DNA from: Thalassotalea fonticola
GTDB taxonomy: Bacteria > Pseudomonadota > Gammaproteobacteria > Enterobacterales > Alteromonadaceae
DNA length: 64,000 nucleotides
Assembly (NCBI RefSeq): GCF_032911225.1
Contig: NZ_CP136600.1
Coordinates: forward strand, 4,278,001-4,342,000
Reading direction: 5' to 3'
Each line of letters begins with the position of its first letter. Position 1 is the first letter of the stretch. The notes under the pieces are model-generated. The model was not told the DNA's origin and made no database searches. It was given only the letters and a program-made list of their open reading frames with translations. The position numbers were made by a program, and so were the translations under genes. Positions 32,699 through 41,772 of this stretch are shown in pieces.

Positions 32699-33014
32699 TT
32701 GCTACTCCGTACTGCGCCCATTAATAGTGACGCACAAATTAAAATAATAGGTCGCGGATTCTACGCGAAGATTTAGGGCTTAGCAAGCCTATTTAACAAA
32801 ATTACTGTAATTTTTTATGAAAAAATATTTACAAAAAGTAACCTTTGCTTTTTCATTAGTTAAGGCAGGCCCAATATGGATTTTAATTGTAGCTATTTTA
32901 AGCTTATTTTACTTAGATAACTATGCTATTTGCTAAAATAGTGTAAAATCATCAGCCATATAAAAGTAAACAATCTTTGCATTGTATCCAGCAATAATAA
33001 CAGCCAAATAAACT
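32699..33014. other. Divergent promoter region between rplU and ispB
   Basis: About 315 AT-rich bases that must carry the rplU and ispB promoters. I see no coding frame, strong hairpin or repeat here. Confidence 0.45.
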
Positions 33015-33986
33015 ATGAACATAAATCAAATCCAAGAACTTGCCAGCTCTGATATGAGTGCGGTGAATGCACTTATTTATTCGCAATTAGAATCTGAGGT
33101 TGTGCTTATTAATCAACTTGGCATGTATATAGTTAATTCTGGTGGTAAACGTATTCGTCCACTATTGACGGTATTGGCTGCTCGTGCCATGGGGTATCAA
33201 GGTGATAAGCATATTTGCTTGGCGGCTATTATTGAATTTATTCATACTGCCACCTTGTTACATGATGATGTGGTTGATGAGTCATCAATGCGCCGTGGTA
33301 AAGAAACAGCTAATGAGCTTTTTGGCAATAGTGCCAGTGTACTCGTTGGTGATTTTCTTTATACCCGCTCATTTCAAATGATGGTCACTCTTGACGATAT
33401 GAGTATTATGAAAGTACTTTCCAATGCAACTAATGTTATTGCTGAAGGTGAAGTATTGCAATTGATGAACTGCAATGATCCTGACACAACGGTAGAAAGC
33501 TATAAACAAGTGATTTATTGTAAAACAGCTAAATTATTTGAAGCCGCTACACGTCTTGCAGCAGTTGTTACCGAACAATCTGAAGATATGATAAAAGCTA
33601 TGACAGCTTATGGTATGCACCTAGGTACAGCGTTCCAGTTAATCGATGATTTACTTGATTACACTGCAGATGCACAAGAAATGGGTAAAAATGTTGGTGA
33701 CGACTTATCTGAAGGCAAGCCGACATTACCACTATTACATGCGATGCATAATGGTACTGAAATTCAGCGAGTGTTGATTCGTGATGCGATTGAGCATGGT
33801 AACGGAATGGATCACCTTGATGAAATCTTAACCGCTATGCGTGAAACAGGTGCATTAGAATTAACCCAACAAATGGCCGAAGAAGAATCTGAAAAAGCAA
33901 TAGCTGCTTTAGATTGTTTGGCCGAGTCAGACCATAAACAGGCATTAATCGCACTTGCCCATTTGGCCGTAAAACGTAACGCTTAA
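33015..33986 (+). CDS. ispB: Octaprenyl diphosphate synthase
   Basis: A trans-prenyltransferase of 323 residues that makes the C40 side chain of ubiquinone and menaquinone. The first Asp-rich motif is LLHDDVVDES followed by the arginines MRRG, and the second is LIDDLLDYT. Length and gene position (beside rplU-rpmA) match E. coli IspB. A decayed GIY-YIG element begins about 35 bases past the stop. Confidence 0.94.
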   Translation: MNINQIQELASSDMSAVNALIYSQLESEVVLINQLGMYIVNSGGKRIRPLLTVLAARAMGYQGDKHICLAAIIEFIHTATLLHDDVVDESSMRRGKETANELFGNSASVLVGDFLYTRSFQMMVTLDDMSIMKVLSNATNVIAEGEVLQLMNCNDPDTTVESYKQVIYCKTAKLFEAATRLAAVVTEQSEDMIKAMTAYGMHLGTAFQLIDDLLDYTADAQEMGKNVGDDLSEGKPTLPLLHAMHNGTEIQRVLIRDAIEHGNGMDHLDEILTAMRETGALELTQQMAEEESEKAIAALDCLAESDHKQALIALAHLAVKRNA

Positions 33987-34020
33987 AATCTTCAATTGGT
34001 CTGGCAGTGCCACCTACAGA

Positions 34021-34261
34021 AGTAGAAAAAGTACATCGTCATATAAAAGAAGAAGTCCTTAAGTAATGTTGTTACTTAAGGAGTAAGCTAGAGTGAGAAG
34101 AAGAGGCTATTAAAAAGACAAATCCTGAATGGAAGGACTTGTATTAGGAGCTACTTTAATTCTGTTTTAGTCACAGTTTACGTCAGGAGAACCCACCCAA
34201 AAGCACGGTAGGGTGGCGGCGCTCTTTTATTAATTTTGTGGGGCTGCAATTCGCTCAAAAC
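34021..34261 (+). repeat. Dispersed element enclosing a GIY-YIG remnant (copy at 34.1 kb)
   Basis: The left part (AGAAAAAGTACATCGTCATA, 34024-34043) resembles the left ends at 23525 and 38379. From about 34105 to 34261 the sequence closely matches 38636-38794, including CAGGAGAACCCACCCAAAAG and GGCTGCAATTCGCTCAAA. The middle is a decayed gene end (34109-34159). The usual right-end ATGACGG is degraded here to GTGGCGG. Confidence 0.8.
34109..34159 (+). pseudogene. Remnant of a URI/GIY-YIG nuclease gene (C-terminus only)
   Basis: The frame reads IKKTNPEWKDLY-stop-ELL-stop. IK-x-TNPEW-x-DLY is the characteristic C-terminus of small solitary GIY-YIG endonucleases (COG2827/UPF0213 type, about 90 residues). 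A CAG-to-TAG change explains the early stop. The catalytic N-terminus is gone. The same C-terminus occurs at 38640-38690. Confidence 0.7.
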
Positions 34262-34365
34262 AACTCGTTTGTTTGCCGCTTTGCTTTCGATGTTGCACGT
34301 ACTCCTTAGCTCACCATCGAATACTCTAATGATTGTTGGGGCAATGTAAACCCAAAATAATAGAA

Positions 34366-34394
34366 AACCACCAGATTAAAGAAATCTGATGGTT
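34366..34394 (-). terminator. Hairpin after the DUF4105 lipoprotein gene
   Basis: A 12-bp stem with one mismatch (AACCACCAGATT with AATCTGATGGTT, loop AAAGA) is followed on the minus strand by TTTTCTATT. It would end the three-gene transcript 34529-38210. Confidence 0.7.
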
Positions 34395-34528
34395 CTATTT
34401 AGCTCCGCGCTAGGAAATCGGTTTGGCAAATTACTCCCCATTTTTTAATGAAAAATTAGCTGGTTAATCAACTCTCCTTACAAGTTTAGGCCGTTTAAAA
34501 TTTAGATTAAAAGCATAAACTGCAAACA

Positions 34529-36196
34529 CTACATTGATTCCATTCGTATATATGTATCGACATTTTTCACACTGTCTCTCCAATATCTATAAGCACGCTC
34601 TACAAGTCGCCACTGTTTTGGATCAAAATTCTTCAATTGCAATCTGACTTGTTTCAAATTTAATTTTTCTTGTGCAGAATGACAAAAGTTATAATCGTCA
34701 TCTTTTATTACATTTTCAGGAATACCATCTTTTAGTTTAATTGCTTTAATACTTGCTAACACAGGTAATAACAAGCATTGCTGATAGGTGACAATCTCTT
34801 GCTCGTTGAGAATATTTTGCATATGTTTGTTGATGGATTTGATATCATTTTTCGCAAAATAAGCAGCTAGTTCGACCGACAGCCAACGCTGAGTACGAAC
34901 CACAGAAAGTTCTTCTAATAATATTTGTGCGCTTAACAACTTTTTATTTTTCTTAAGTGTTGCCTGGTATAGCGAATCCTTATTGGCGTTTTCAAAACGA
35001 ATAATAGGCTCAGAATTTAAGTAACTTTCAATATCGTCATAATTACTCTCTTTTAAATATGAGTTAATGGACTCCATTGCTTGCTGGTAAATTGGCAATG
35101 TACTGGAAAAATAAAAACCTTGCTGCTCTGCAACTTCTAAATCACTCAGCTTAGAAGACTTGGTTAATTTACTCGAAGTTAATGCTTTAAAAAAGTTATC
35201 GGGACGCCAATATAACTCGGTAAGTTCGGGGTCATTAGAAAGTTCAGGCCACGAATTTAGTAACGCCGTTTGCATCAAAATACTACAATTATTCGTCAAA
35301 AATTTATAATTTCCGGAAAAACTCCAATGAATATCGATTAAATTGCGCAACAGTAATTTTCGTTGGGCTTTCGTCATTTTTAACGGCAATGAATAGATCT
35401 CGCGAAACTCACCTATTGCGTACTCTTGGTAGGTATCGATAAAATCATGAGCAAATAAATAAGAGTTATAGCCGCCGAATAGCCCCTGAAAAGGATCAAG
35501 GTTAAATTCATCCACATGAGCTCTAAATCCCAGTACGATATGTTCAAATAAATTACTGTTGCATGCTTGCTCACTATAGTCGTTTTCAGGACAAACGATT
35601 AGCCGTAATGATATATGGCCAAACGTCGAAACAATGCCTTCACCACTGCCGGCAAATAAAATGTGAATCGCACTAACTCTGTCAGCATCGATATTCAATT
35701 TATTCTGGGTAGTGAGTGTTGATGTTAAATGAATTGGTAAGTTATTTTTACATTCGGTTGCTGATGCTTTAAGCCCATATCGCGTGATGAAGTACTGAGC
35801 ATAAACAGGCCTTACACAGTGGTAGTCATGTCGAGTAATAAATGAGGATAGCGCCAATGCGAAGCTGTTTAAAACATCACTTTGATGATTGCCAACAATA
35901 TTGAAGACCCGATAGAACTCTTCATCAGGAAGCAATGAAACATTCTCAGTAGCTAATAAAACCGCAGCTATAGAGTCAATCTTAGATAAATCATTAGAGC
36001 CAAATAACGATTTAGATTTGAGCGCTTTTACCTTTGAAAATTTGACTACTTCATCAGCAAGTATATGTTCAAGCTGATTTTGATTAGCCAGGTGTTCCAC
36101 ACTAGATAAATTTTCTGGTGGTGTCAGTCTTTGGCTTGTACATGCACAAACAAACAAAACTGTGAATAATAATGCAAAGCTAGATTTCAAATGCAT
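34529..36196 (-). CDS. DUF4105 domain lipoprotein
   Basis: A 555-residue predicted lipoprotein. The signal peptide ends in the lipobox FVCAC with the lipidated cysteine near residue 19. The central part (about 165-330) has the DUF4105/Lnb-type sequence: IHILFAGSGEGIVSTFGHISLRLI, a conserved aspartate-rich loop, and LTNNCSILMQTALL. The conserved His and Cys hint at a papain-like hydrolase fold (inference). The remaining C-terminal 200 residues are helical. It is last of three closely spaced minus-strand genes, 32 bases after the Sel1 protein. Confidence 0.75.
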   Translation of the reverse strand: MHLKSSFALLFTVLFVCACTSQRLTPPENLSSVEHLANQNQLEHILADEVVKFSKVKALKSKSLFGSNDLSKIDSIAAVLLATENVSLLPDEEFYRVFNIVGNHQSDVLNSFALALSSFITRHDYHCVRPVYAQYFITRYGLKASATECKNNLPIHLTSTLTTQNKLNIDADRVSAIHILFAGSGEGIVSTFGHISLRLIVCPENDYSEQACNSNLFEHIVLGFRAHVDEFNLDPFQGLFGGYNSYLFAHDFIDTYQEYAIGEFREIYSLPLKMTKAQRKLLLRNLIDIHWSFSGNYKFLTNNCSILMQTALLNSWPELSNDPELTELYWRPDNFFKALTSSKLTKSSKLSDLEVAEQQGFYFSSTLPIYQQAMESINSYLKESNYDDIESYLNSEPIIRFENANKDSLYQATLKKNKKLLSAQILLEELSVVRTQRWLSVELAAYFAKNDIKSINKHMQNILNEQEIVTYQQCLLLPVLASIKAIKLKDGIPENVIKDDDYNFCHSAQEKLNLKQVRLQLKNFDPKQWRLVERAYRYWRDSVKNVDTYIRMESM

Positions 36197-36228
36197 AACA
36201 ATGAGCTTAAAAGCCTTTTTTGTCAGGA

Positions 36229-37371
36229 TTATTTCTCAGAGTTAACTTTATTATTAACCGCCTTTGAAATCATCGCGTCGGGCTTGGCATGAGTTGATGG
36301 CCGTGTTGAAATTTCATCTTGCAATCTGTTCAGCTCTGTCGCTTTCGTTGGTGCGCTAGTGACATCCATCATAATGCCGGCAGAAGTTGTTATCGGCACA
36401 GGAATTGAGGACATCAACACCCCACCTTCTCCGGAACTTACCATATCACTTGCACTATCTCCAGCTACATCAACTGACCCCTTGGTCATTTGAAAGAACT
36501 CAATTTCATCAATTTTCTTTTGCACTGCAATTGCCTGTTTTGCTGACGAAGCTTTTCCTGACCAACGCTCGGCCTCACTAGTATTTTGTTCAACGCCTTG
36601 GCCTTTTGCATAATAGTCAGCCATTTCTTCCATTGCCGCTATATCACCATTATTGGCTTTTACAAGTGCGATTTTTGCAACTTCAGTATCAAATTTTTGT
36701 TGCCAGTAATTGGCTAATTCTGAATTTTTTTCTACCCCTTCACCTGTGCTATATAAATTCACTAACGTTCTCATCGGTTTAATATAACCAGCGCGAGCTT
36801 GAGCAATCAAAGTGTTTGCATATTGACGTTTTTCTTCTTCTAATGCTAACTTTTCGTGCTGGCTTTGCTTTGCATGCTGCAACCAATAAGCAACTTTAGT
36901 AGTATCACTACCTATTTCAATACTATCGTCTGAGTTAGGATTATAAAAACGGTCATCATCGACCGCATCTGCTCGTTCATTACTTTGCGTTTGTGCTATT
37001 TCTTTATCGCTACTGCTGTTATCAAGTTGTTCTCCTTGTTGTTGATAATATGCATGTGCGGTCAATTGAGGATCAGGAAATACCACATCGATTTGCTTCG
37101 ATTGTTGCTCGAAAAGAACAATATTTTTAACAAATACTTGCTCATGTGTTTCATCAACAGGTTTAACCACTATCAAGTTGACATCACCTTGCTCAACAAG
37201 CAACTTTGCTGAACAAATGGCGGTAAACTCACCATTAATATAAATCGCAGCATTTTTATCCCAATCATCACATACAACGCTAAGTTCAATATCAGTTTCG
37301 GCAATTGCATTGCTGTTCATAAAGAAAACTAGATAAGTTGCCAAAACGGTTTTTATGGTATTTTTAAACAT
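36229..37371 (-). CDS. Secreted Sel1-repeat protein
   Basis: A 380-residue protein with a signal peptide (residues 1-24, ending SNAIAE). Residues 25-100 look like a beta-sandwich. Two Sel1-like repeats follow (about 200-270: LYSTGEGVEKNSELANYWQQ and YYAKGQGVEQNTSEAERWSG). The C-terminal 100 residues are rich in Ser, Thr and Val and probably disordered. Sel1 repeats usually mediate protein contacts. It sits between two lipoprotein genes with gaps of about 35 bases, so the three likely act together in the periplasm. Confidence 0.72.
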   Translation of the reverse strand: MFKNTIKTVLATYLVFFMNSNAIAETDIELSVVCDDWDKNAAIYINGEFTAICSAKLLVEQGDVNLIVVKPVDETHEQVFVKNIVLFEQQSKQIDVVFPDPQLTAHAYYQQQGEQLDNSSSDKEIAQTQSNERADAVDDDRFYNPNSDDSIEIGSDTTKVAYWLQHAKQSQHEKLALEEEKRQYANTLIAQARAGYIKPMRTLVNLYSTGEGVEKNSELANYWQQKFDTEVAKIALVKANNGDIAAMEEMADYYAKGQGVEQNTSEAERWSGKASSAKQAIAVQKKIDEIEFFQMTKGSVDVAGDSASDMVSSGEGGVLMSSIPVPITTSAGIMMDVTSAPTKATELNRLQDEISTRPSTHAKPDAMISKAVNNKVNSEK

Positions 37372-37406
37372 TTTCTTCCCTTAAAATTTTTATTATTATT
37401 TTACGT

Positions 37407-38210
37407 TTATTTACTGGAGCCATTAAGCATTTCATCAGTCAATTTATCGACCATAAGATCCATAGCCAATATCATCGCTTGACCATCTTCTTTTTTGCTT
37501 TCTATTCGATTGTCATAATGCTGTTTATCGTATTGCTCAGTTGACGAGGAAATCAAATTTTTCACAACAACAATTGGCTTTGCTGATAGTTGGTCGTATA
37601 ACTCAAGCTCTGTTAAGGTCGCTCTGTAATTATAAGAATAACGCTTACTGTTCTTTTCGATATTAAATATTGTGAAGGTTGAATTGTGGCTTCGCGTTTC
37701 GTAGATCATAGACTCAACGCCTAAAATGCTATCAACACGTAACGCTTTAGCAAGCTCTAATTTTTCTTGTGGCGTCATTTTAAAAAAAGCGGCTGCAGTT
37801 AACATTTTGTTGTTTCGATAATTAACTGAATGAGCACGATATTGGTTATCAAACGTCCCATATCTTTTGATCATTTGCAGATAATATGGGTTTGTTATTA
37901 ATTCTGTAGGCTTTAAAACTTTAACGTTTAATTTTTTAGCGTAAGAGCTAATAAATGATTTATATAAATCATCAGTAATAACAGCTCTTAACTTTTTCTC
38001 ATCGTTAGTTTCTCTATCAGACAAAAACACCTGTTCTTGCTCATTAAACACAGAAAAGCCTACGATAGCGGTTGTTTTCGCCTGACTTAAGCGATGTTTG
38101 TCGACTGTCATTGAACAACCTGAAAGCGCAATGATTGAAATAACTAATATAAGTTTTGTTGTTTTATTAATACCTAAATCCGTTGTGAATTGGCTATTTC
38201 CCTCATTCAA
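37407..38210 (-). CDS. Predicted lipoprotein of unknown function
   Basis: A 267-residue protein with a hydrophobic segment ending in the lipobox ALSGC (near residue 32). No family is recognised. Residues 40-200 alternate beta strands and helices (TTAIVGFSVFNEQEQVFLS, LRVDSILGVESMIYET), somewhat like periplasmic surface-assembly proteins. The annotated start is a TTG without a clear ribosome binding site, and the 15 residues before the hydrophobic core are atypical. A start nearer the lipobox is possible but no ATG is present. It is the first gene of the three-gene cluster. Confidence 0.6.
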   Translation of the reverse strand: MNEGNSQFTTDLGINKTTKLILVISIIALSGCSMTVDKHRLSQAKTTAIVGFSVFNEQEQVFLSDRETNDEKKLRAVITDDLYKSFISSYAKKLNVKVLKPTELITNPYYLQMIKRYGTFDNQYRAHSVNYRNNKMLTAAAFFKMTPQEKLELAKALRVDSILGVESMIYETRSHNSTFTIFNIEKNSKRYSYNYRATLTELELYDQLSAKPIVVVKNLISSSTEQYDKQHYDNRIESKKEDGQAMILAMDLMVDKLTDEMLNGSSK

Positions 38211-38378
38211 AGTTAACAGGTTTTACGTATTAAACCAAACAAATGTTCAATTTTAAGCCTGAGAAAAACAAGTAAAACACTAAGCTTATATTTTAAAATG
38301 GTCGAATTCGATCAGTTTATATCGATTAAGCAATCTGGAAATTTTGCACATTGGATGTCTCTGCCGCGCCATCAGCCG

Positions 38379-38794
38379 CTATACTACATTTGAAAAAATA
38401 CTCCGTCATATAAAGGGGAGTGTCTTTATAAAATTATCGAATAAGTACACCGTCCTCCCACTATTTTTAAAGTGACTTTGTAAATACATTAAACCAATAG
38501 CTACATTTTTCATCTACACTTTAGTTTCAAGTATTGAAAAGGACTTCGATCATGAAACAACCAACCATATATATTCCTTCCAACGATTCAAATACTGTTA
38601 TTTATGTTAGTGTTCCTAGCCACCTGGACAGAAAGACCGATTAAAAGGACAAATTCTGAATGGCAGGACTTGTCTCAGGAACTACTTTAATTCAGTTTTA
38701 GTCACAGTTTGCTTCAGGAGAATCCAGCCAAAAACATGGTGGGATGACGGCGCTCTTTTACTAATTATGTGCGGCTGCAATTCGCTCAAACCGC
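38379..38794 (+). repeat. Dispersed element enclosing a GIY-YIG remnant (copy at 38.4 kb)
   Basis: The left end GAAAAAATACTCCGTCAT (38392-38409) is identical to part of the copy at 23538. The right side carries GGGATGACGG (38741-38750), identical to the right inverted repeat at 23663. CCGTCAT (38403-38409) and ATGACGG (38744-38750) form 7-bp terminal inverted repeats. Between them lies a broken GIY-YIG gene (38552-38690). From 38636 to 38794 it matches 34105-34261. The rest of 38211-38969 shows only this element and the mdh terminator. Confidence 0.82.
38552..38690 (+). pseudogene. Remnant of a URI/GIY-YIG nuclease gene (N- and C-termini, middle deleted)
   Basis: An ATG with AAGGA 8 bases upstream opens a 30-codon frame, MKQPTIYIPSNDSNTVIYVS, then VPSHLDRKTD and TAA (38642). 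This resembles the catalytic start of COG2827 GIY-YIG nucleases (MKQP-x-[IV]YIL-x-x-x-x-x-x-x-LY[IV]G[VI]TS-x-L). In the next frame, from 38640, IKRTNSEWQDLSQELL-stop is the family C-terminus. About 45 central residues are deleted with a frameshift. The first GIY motif survives partly (IYI) and the second is degraded (IYVS). Confidence 0.72.
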
Positions 38795-38922
38795 AAGTTC
38801 ATTACCCGATGAAATAAGTTTACCCAGCTGATATTATTGATATTGTCAATTAGCAAGACAGGGGAGATTAGTGATAGAACAACAATTAACTATAATTATC
38901 GGTAGAAAAAATTTAGTAAAAA

Positions 38923-38943
38923 AAACCGGTCATGGACCGGTTT
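38923..38943 (-). terminator. Rho-independent terminator of mdh
   Basis: An 8-bp stem (AAACCGGT with ACCGGTTT, loop CATGG) is followed on the minus strand by a T-run, 26 bases past the mdh stop. Confidence 0.9.
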
Positions 38944-38969
38944 TTAGTGGATGTTTAATCGACTTATAA

Positions 38970-39902
38970 TTAAGCGATAAAATCAACACCTTCTTTAATA
39001 TCAGCATTTAAAGTTGCTAACATTTCGTTTTTAGCATTTTCTTCATAAGCACTTAACGCGCCGTAAGGTAGGTATTCTTCAACACCATTTTTGCCAAGGC
39101 GTACCGGCTGAGCAAAGTAAGTTGCATCACCAGTGTTACCCTCAACGTATGCGTAATCGATAACGTCTTCACCTTGTAAGCCTTTAACAAGAGACATACA
39201 AAAACGAGCAGCAGCTGCGCCCATTGATAACGTAGCAGAACCGCCACCAGCTTTAGCATTCACAACTTCAGTACCAGCATTCTGGATACGAGGAGTTAAT
39301 GAGTCTATTTCTTCTTGAGTAAACTCAACGCCTTCAACTTGAGAAAGAAGAGGTAAGATAGTAGTACCAGAATGGCCACCAATTACCGGAACTTTAACAT
39401 CAGAAGTTGATAAGCCTTTTAATTCAGCAATGAAAGTTTCAGAGCGGATAACATCAAGAGTTGTTACACCGAAAACACGGTTAGCTTCATAAGTACCCGC
39501 TTTTTTGAATACTTCAGCAACAATCGGCACAGTGCCATTTACTGGATTAGTAATAACGCCAACTAATGCTTTAGGACAATTGGCAACAATGCCTTCTGCT
39601 AAAGTTTTAATGATCCCAGCGTTAACTGCGAATAAATCAGCGCGGTCCATACCAGGCTTACGTGGCATCCCAGCAGGAATGATCACAATGTCACAACCTG
39701 TTAGTGCGTCACCTAAAGCGTCAGCACCGTAACCTTTAACGGTTACATCGGTAGGGATGTGAGAAAGATCTACTGCAACACCTGGTACTACTGGCGCAAC
39801 GTCGTATAAAGATAACTCAGAACCCGCAGGTAATTGAGTTTTTAATAATAATGATAAAGCTTGGCCGATACCACCGGCAGCACCTAAAACAGCAACTTTC
39901 AT
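38970..39902 (-). CDS. mdh: Malate dehydrogenase (NAD)
   Basis: A 310-residue TCA-cycle enzyme interconverting malate and oxaloacetate. The NAD motif [14 protein letters not shown] is at residues 7-20. The substrate loop arginines lie in [15 protein letters not shown], and the catalytic histidine in [14 protein letters not shown]. The sequence is of the gammaproteobacterial mitochondrial-type group. It is divergent from argR, the same arrangement as in E. coli. Confidence 0.97.
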   Translation of the reverse strand: MKVAVLGAAGGIGQALSLLLKTQLPAGSELSLYDVAPVVPGVAVDLSHIPTDVTVKGYGADALGDALTGCDIVIIPAGMPRKPGMDRADLFAVNAGIIKTLAEGIVANCPKALVGVITNPVNGTVPIVAEVFKKAGTYEANRVFGVTTLDVIRSETFIAELKGLSTSDVKVPVIGGHSGTTILPLLSQVEGVEFTQEEIDSLTPRIQNAGTEVVNAKAGGGSATLSMGAAAARFCMSLVKGLQGEDVIDYAYVEGNTGDATYFAQPVRLGKNGVEEYLPYGALSAYEENAKNEMLATLNADIKEGVDFIA

Positions 39903-40122
39903 TGAAACACTCCTAAGATATTTGTGGTGAGCAATTACCTCAGATTATTTGGAGTAATTACTTTATTTTCTAAAAACGGACAAAAGATACCGAATTGCGC
40001 GGTAAATTACAAACTATTTTGTCATGACAGGGCAAAGGCTGATATGATACTTTAGTTTAGATTTCCATGATTTGTACATAAATCTTACCGTTAACCAGAT
40101 ATTAACAATAAAAGACGACTTT

Positions 40123-40593
40123 ATGAGCTCACAACAAAAACAAGAAGCATTAGTAAATGCATTTAAAGACCTGTTGAAACAAGAACAATTTGGCTCCCAA
40201 GGTGACATAGTTGACGCACTAAAAAGTGAAGGCTTTGATAATATTAGTCAATCAAAAGTGTCACGTATGTTAAGCAAATTTGGTGCAGTTAGAACACGCA
40301 ATGCCAGACAAGAAATGGTTTATTGTTTACCTGCTGAATTAGGTGTTCCTACAGCGAAAAGCCCACTTAAACAACTTGTACTAGATATTGAAAGTAATGA
40401 TGTAATGATCATCGTGCGCACAAGCCCTGGCGCTGCCCAGTTAATTGCTCGTTTACTTGATTCATTAAGCAAAGCTGACGGAGTGTTAGGTACCATAGCA
40501 GGTGATGATACTATCTTTATTGCACCAACAGCTGTTGGTGATATTGAAGTAACAAAAGAAAAGTTAAATTTATTGTTTCAGAAAATGTATTAA
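40123..40593 (+). CDS. argR: Arginine repressor
   Basis: A 156-residue hexameric regulator that represses arginine biosynthesis when arginine is bound. The N-terminal winged helix ([35 protein letters not shown]) and the C-terminal arginine-binding and oligomerisation domain ([33 protein letters not shown]) are both complete. I chose the ATG at 40123 ([10 protein letters not shown]), the usual family start. An upstream in-frame codon at 40072 would add 17 atypical residues. Confidence 0.94.
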   Translation: MSSQQKQEALVNAFKDLLKQEQFGSQGDIVDALKSEGFDNISQSKVSRMLSKFGAVRTRNARQEMVYCLPAELGVPTAKSPLKQLVLDIESNDVMIIVRTSPGAAQLIARLLDSLSKADGVLGTIAGDDTIFIAPTAVGDIEVTKEKLNLLFQKMY

Positions 40594-40599
40594 TATTTA

Positions 40600-40634
40600 G
40601 AAACGAGAAACGAGAAACGAGAAACGAGAAACGA
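40600..40634. repeat. Tandem repeat (GAAACGA) x5
   Basis: Five perfect head-to-tail copies of the 7-mer GAAACGA lie directly after argR and before the shared terminator. A degenerate single trace (GAGAAACGAAAAACGA) occurs at 41720-41735, downstream of apaH. Copy number is likely to vary by slippage. Confidence 0.95.
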
Positions 40635-40661
40635 GCATTAAGCTTTCAAAAATAATTTATG

Positions 40662-40686
40662 AAAAAGGGCACATCATGTGCCCTTT
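40662..40686. terminator. Bidirectional terminator between argR and the Dyp peroxidase gene
   Basis: AAAAAGGGCAC pairs with GTGCCCTTTTT around the loop ATCAT, giving U-tracts in both directions between convergent genes. Confidence 0.9.
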
Positions 40687-40714
40687 TTTATGGCTATGCC
40701 AAGGTATTGAACTC

Positions 40715-41644
40715 TTATTCTTCTTTAGCAACGTTCGCAATTAGATCTAACGATGGGGCGAAAAATGCAGCTCCCGTTTCAGCTTGAGTATATTTAAGCA
40801 AATGATCAAAATTACCATGACCATCACCTTCAATCATGCTTTTTAGTTGTAGTTCAAAATTGTCTGGGGTATTACAGTACGCAACAAAAAATAAGCCCTG
40901 AATCTTCATGTGGCCGTACGGCATACTTTGCCTGACTATTTCGAGCGAGTTACCGTTCTTATCTTTTAAATTAGTTCGCTTTATGTGAGCGGAATGAGGC
41001 TTGTCTGCAGAGGCATATTCGATATCATCACGCTTGGTCCTACCGATAATATCTTCCTGCTGCTTTTCTTCAAGGGTTTGCCATAAGTTCAAATTGTGGC
41101 GATAACGTTGAATGTGCAGATAACTGCCTTTAGTAAATTCACTTTGGTCTTGTTCTTTTACTAAGGCAACTTCACGCTTATGCATGCCTTTGGGGTTTTC
41201 ACTACCATCAACAAAACCGGTTAAATCTCTACCATCTAAATAGCGAAAACCTTTTACTTGCTCAACAAGTTCAACTCCATCATTTAATAAGTCACAGACT
41301 TTGGTGCTTACCACGTGATTTACATCAGCTCGATCACTGCGAATTTCTATAAATAAATCATAATTAGTCGCCGGAGCAAACCGGTCTTCAACTTGCATAT
41401 GAGCAAAGGGTTTTAACCCTCTCGGCTTAGCGTGTGGGTAATATTCATCCCAATAACTGGCACCGATGGCAATTACTGCATTTAAATTAGACTCTGAGAA
41501 TTGATCAGCGTAATCGTCAAATAACTCGGGTAGGGCAGCGAGTGCTTTACGTATAAATTTGTTTTTATTATCTAAAACATTAAACATTAAATAATAACTG
41601 TGTAAATTTGGCTCGGCACAAATGCCAAATTGCTCTCTAGCCAT
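40715..41644 (-). CDS. Dyp-type peroxidase (YfeX-like)
   Basis: A heme peroxidase of about 309 residues. It carries the family signature GFVDGSENP (the GxxDG motif with the catalytic aspartate, near residue 155) and a downstream His-Arg region (KPHSAHIKR, and SLEIVRQSMPYG with the conserved Arg). There is no Tat signal, so it is cytoplasmic like YfeX rather than EfeB. I chose the ATG at 41644 (MAREQFGIC), since the 19 residues of the longer frame are atypical. Substrates in vivo are unknown. Confidence 0.87.
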   Translation of the reverse strand: MAREQFGICAEPNLHSYYLMFNVLDNKNKFIRKALAALPELFDDYADQFSESNLNAVIAIGASYWDEYYPHAKPRGLKPFAHMQVEDRFAPATNYDLFIEIRSDRADVNHVVSTKVCDLLNDGVELVEQVKGFRYLDGRDLTGFVDGSENPKGMHKREVALVKEQDQSEFTKGSYLHIQRYRHNLNLWQTLEEKQQEDIIGRTKRDDIEYASADKPHSAHIKRTNLKDKNGNSLEIVRQSMPYGHMKIQGLFFVAYCNTPDNFELQLKSMIEGDGHGNFDHLLKYTQAETGAAFFAPSLDLIANVAKEE

Positions 41645-41772
41645 GAAGATTCTCAAATGGTTAATTTTATTTAAGTATATGAGTTTATTTGTGTTTAACA
41701 AAGAAAAATATTAATGGATGAGAAACGAAAAACGATAAGCTTTGCAGTGCCGCCGTTTCAGTGGGCACTCAT

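Noticed and set aside
34000..34530. Insertion sequence or intact transposase between ispB and the DUF4105 gene
   Set aside because: There is no complete transposase frame; the only coding trace is the GIY-YIG nuclease C-terminus.
40600..40634. Possible CRISPR-like array
   Set aside because: The GAAACGA units are 7 bp with no spacers and no cas genes nearby; this is a simple tandem repeat.
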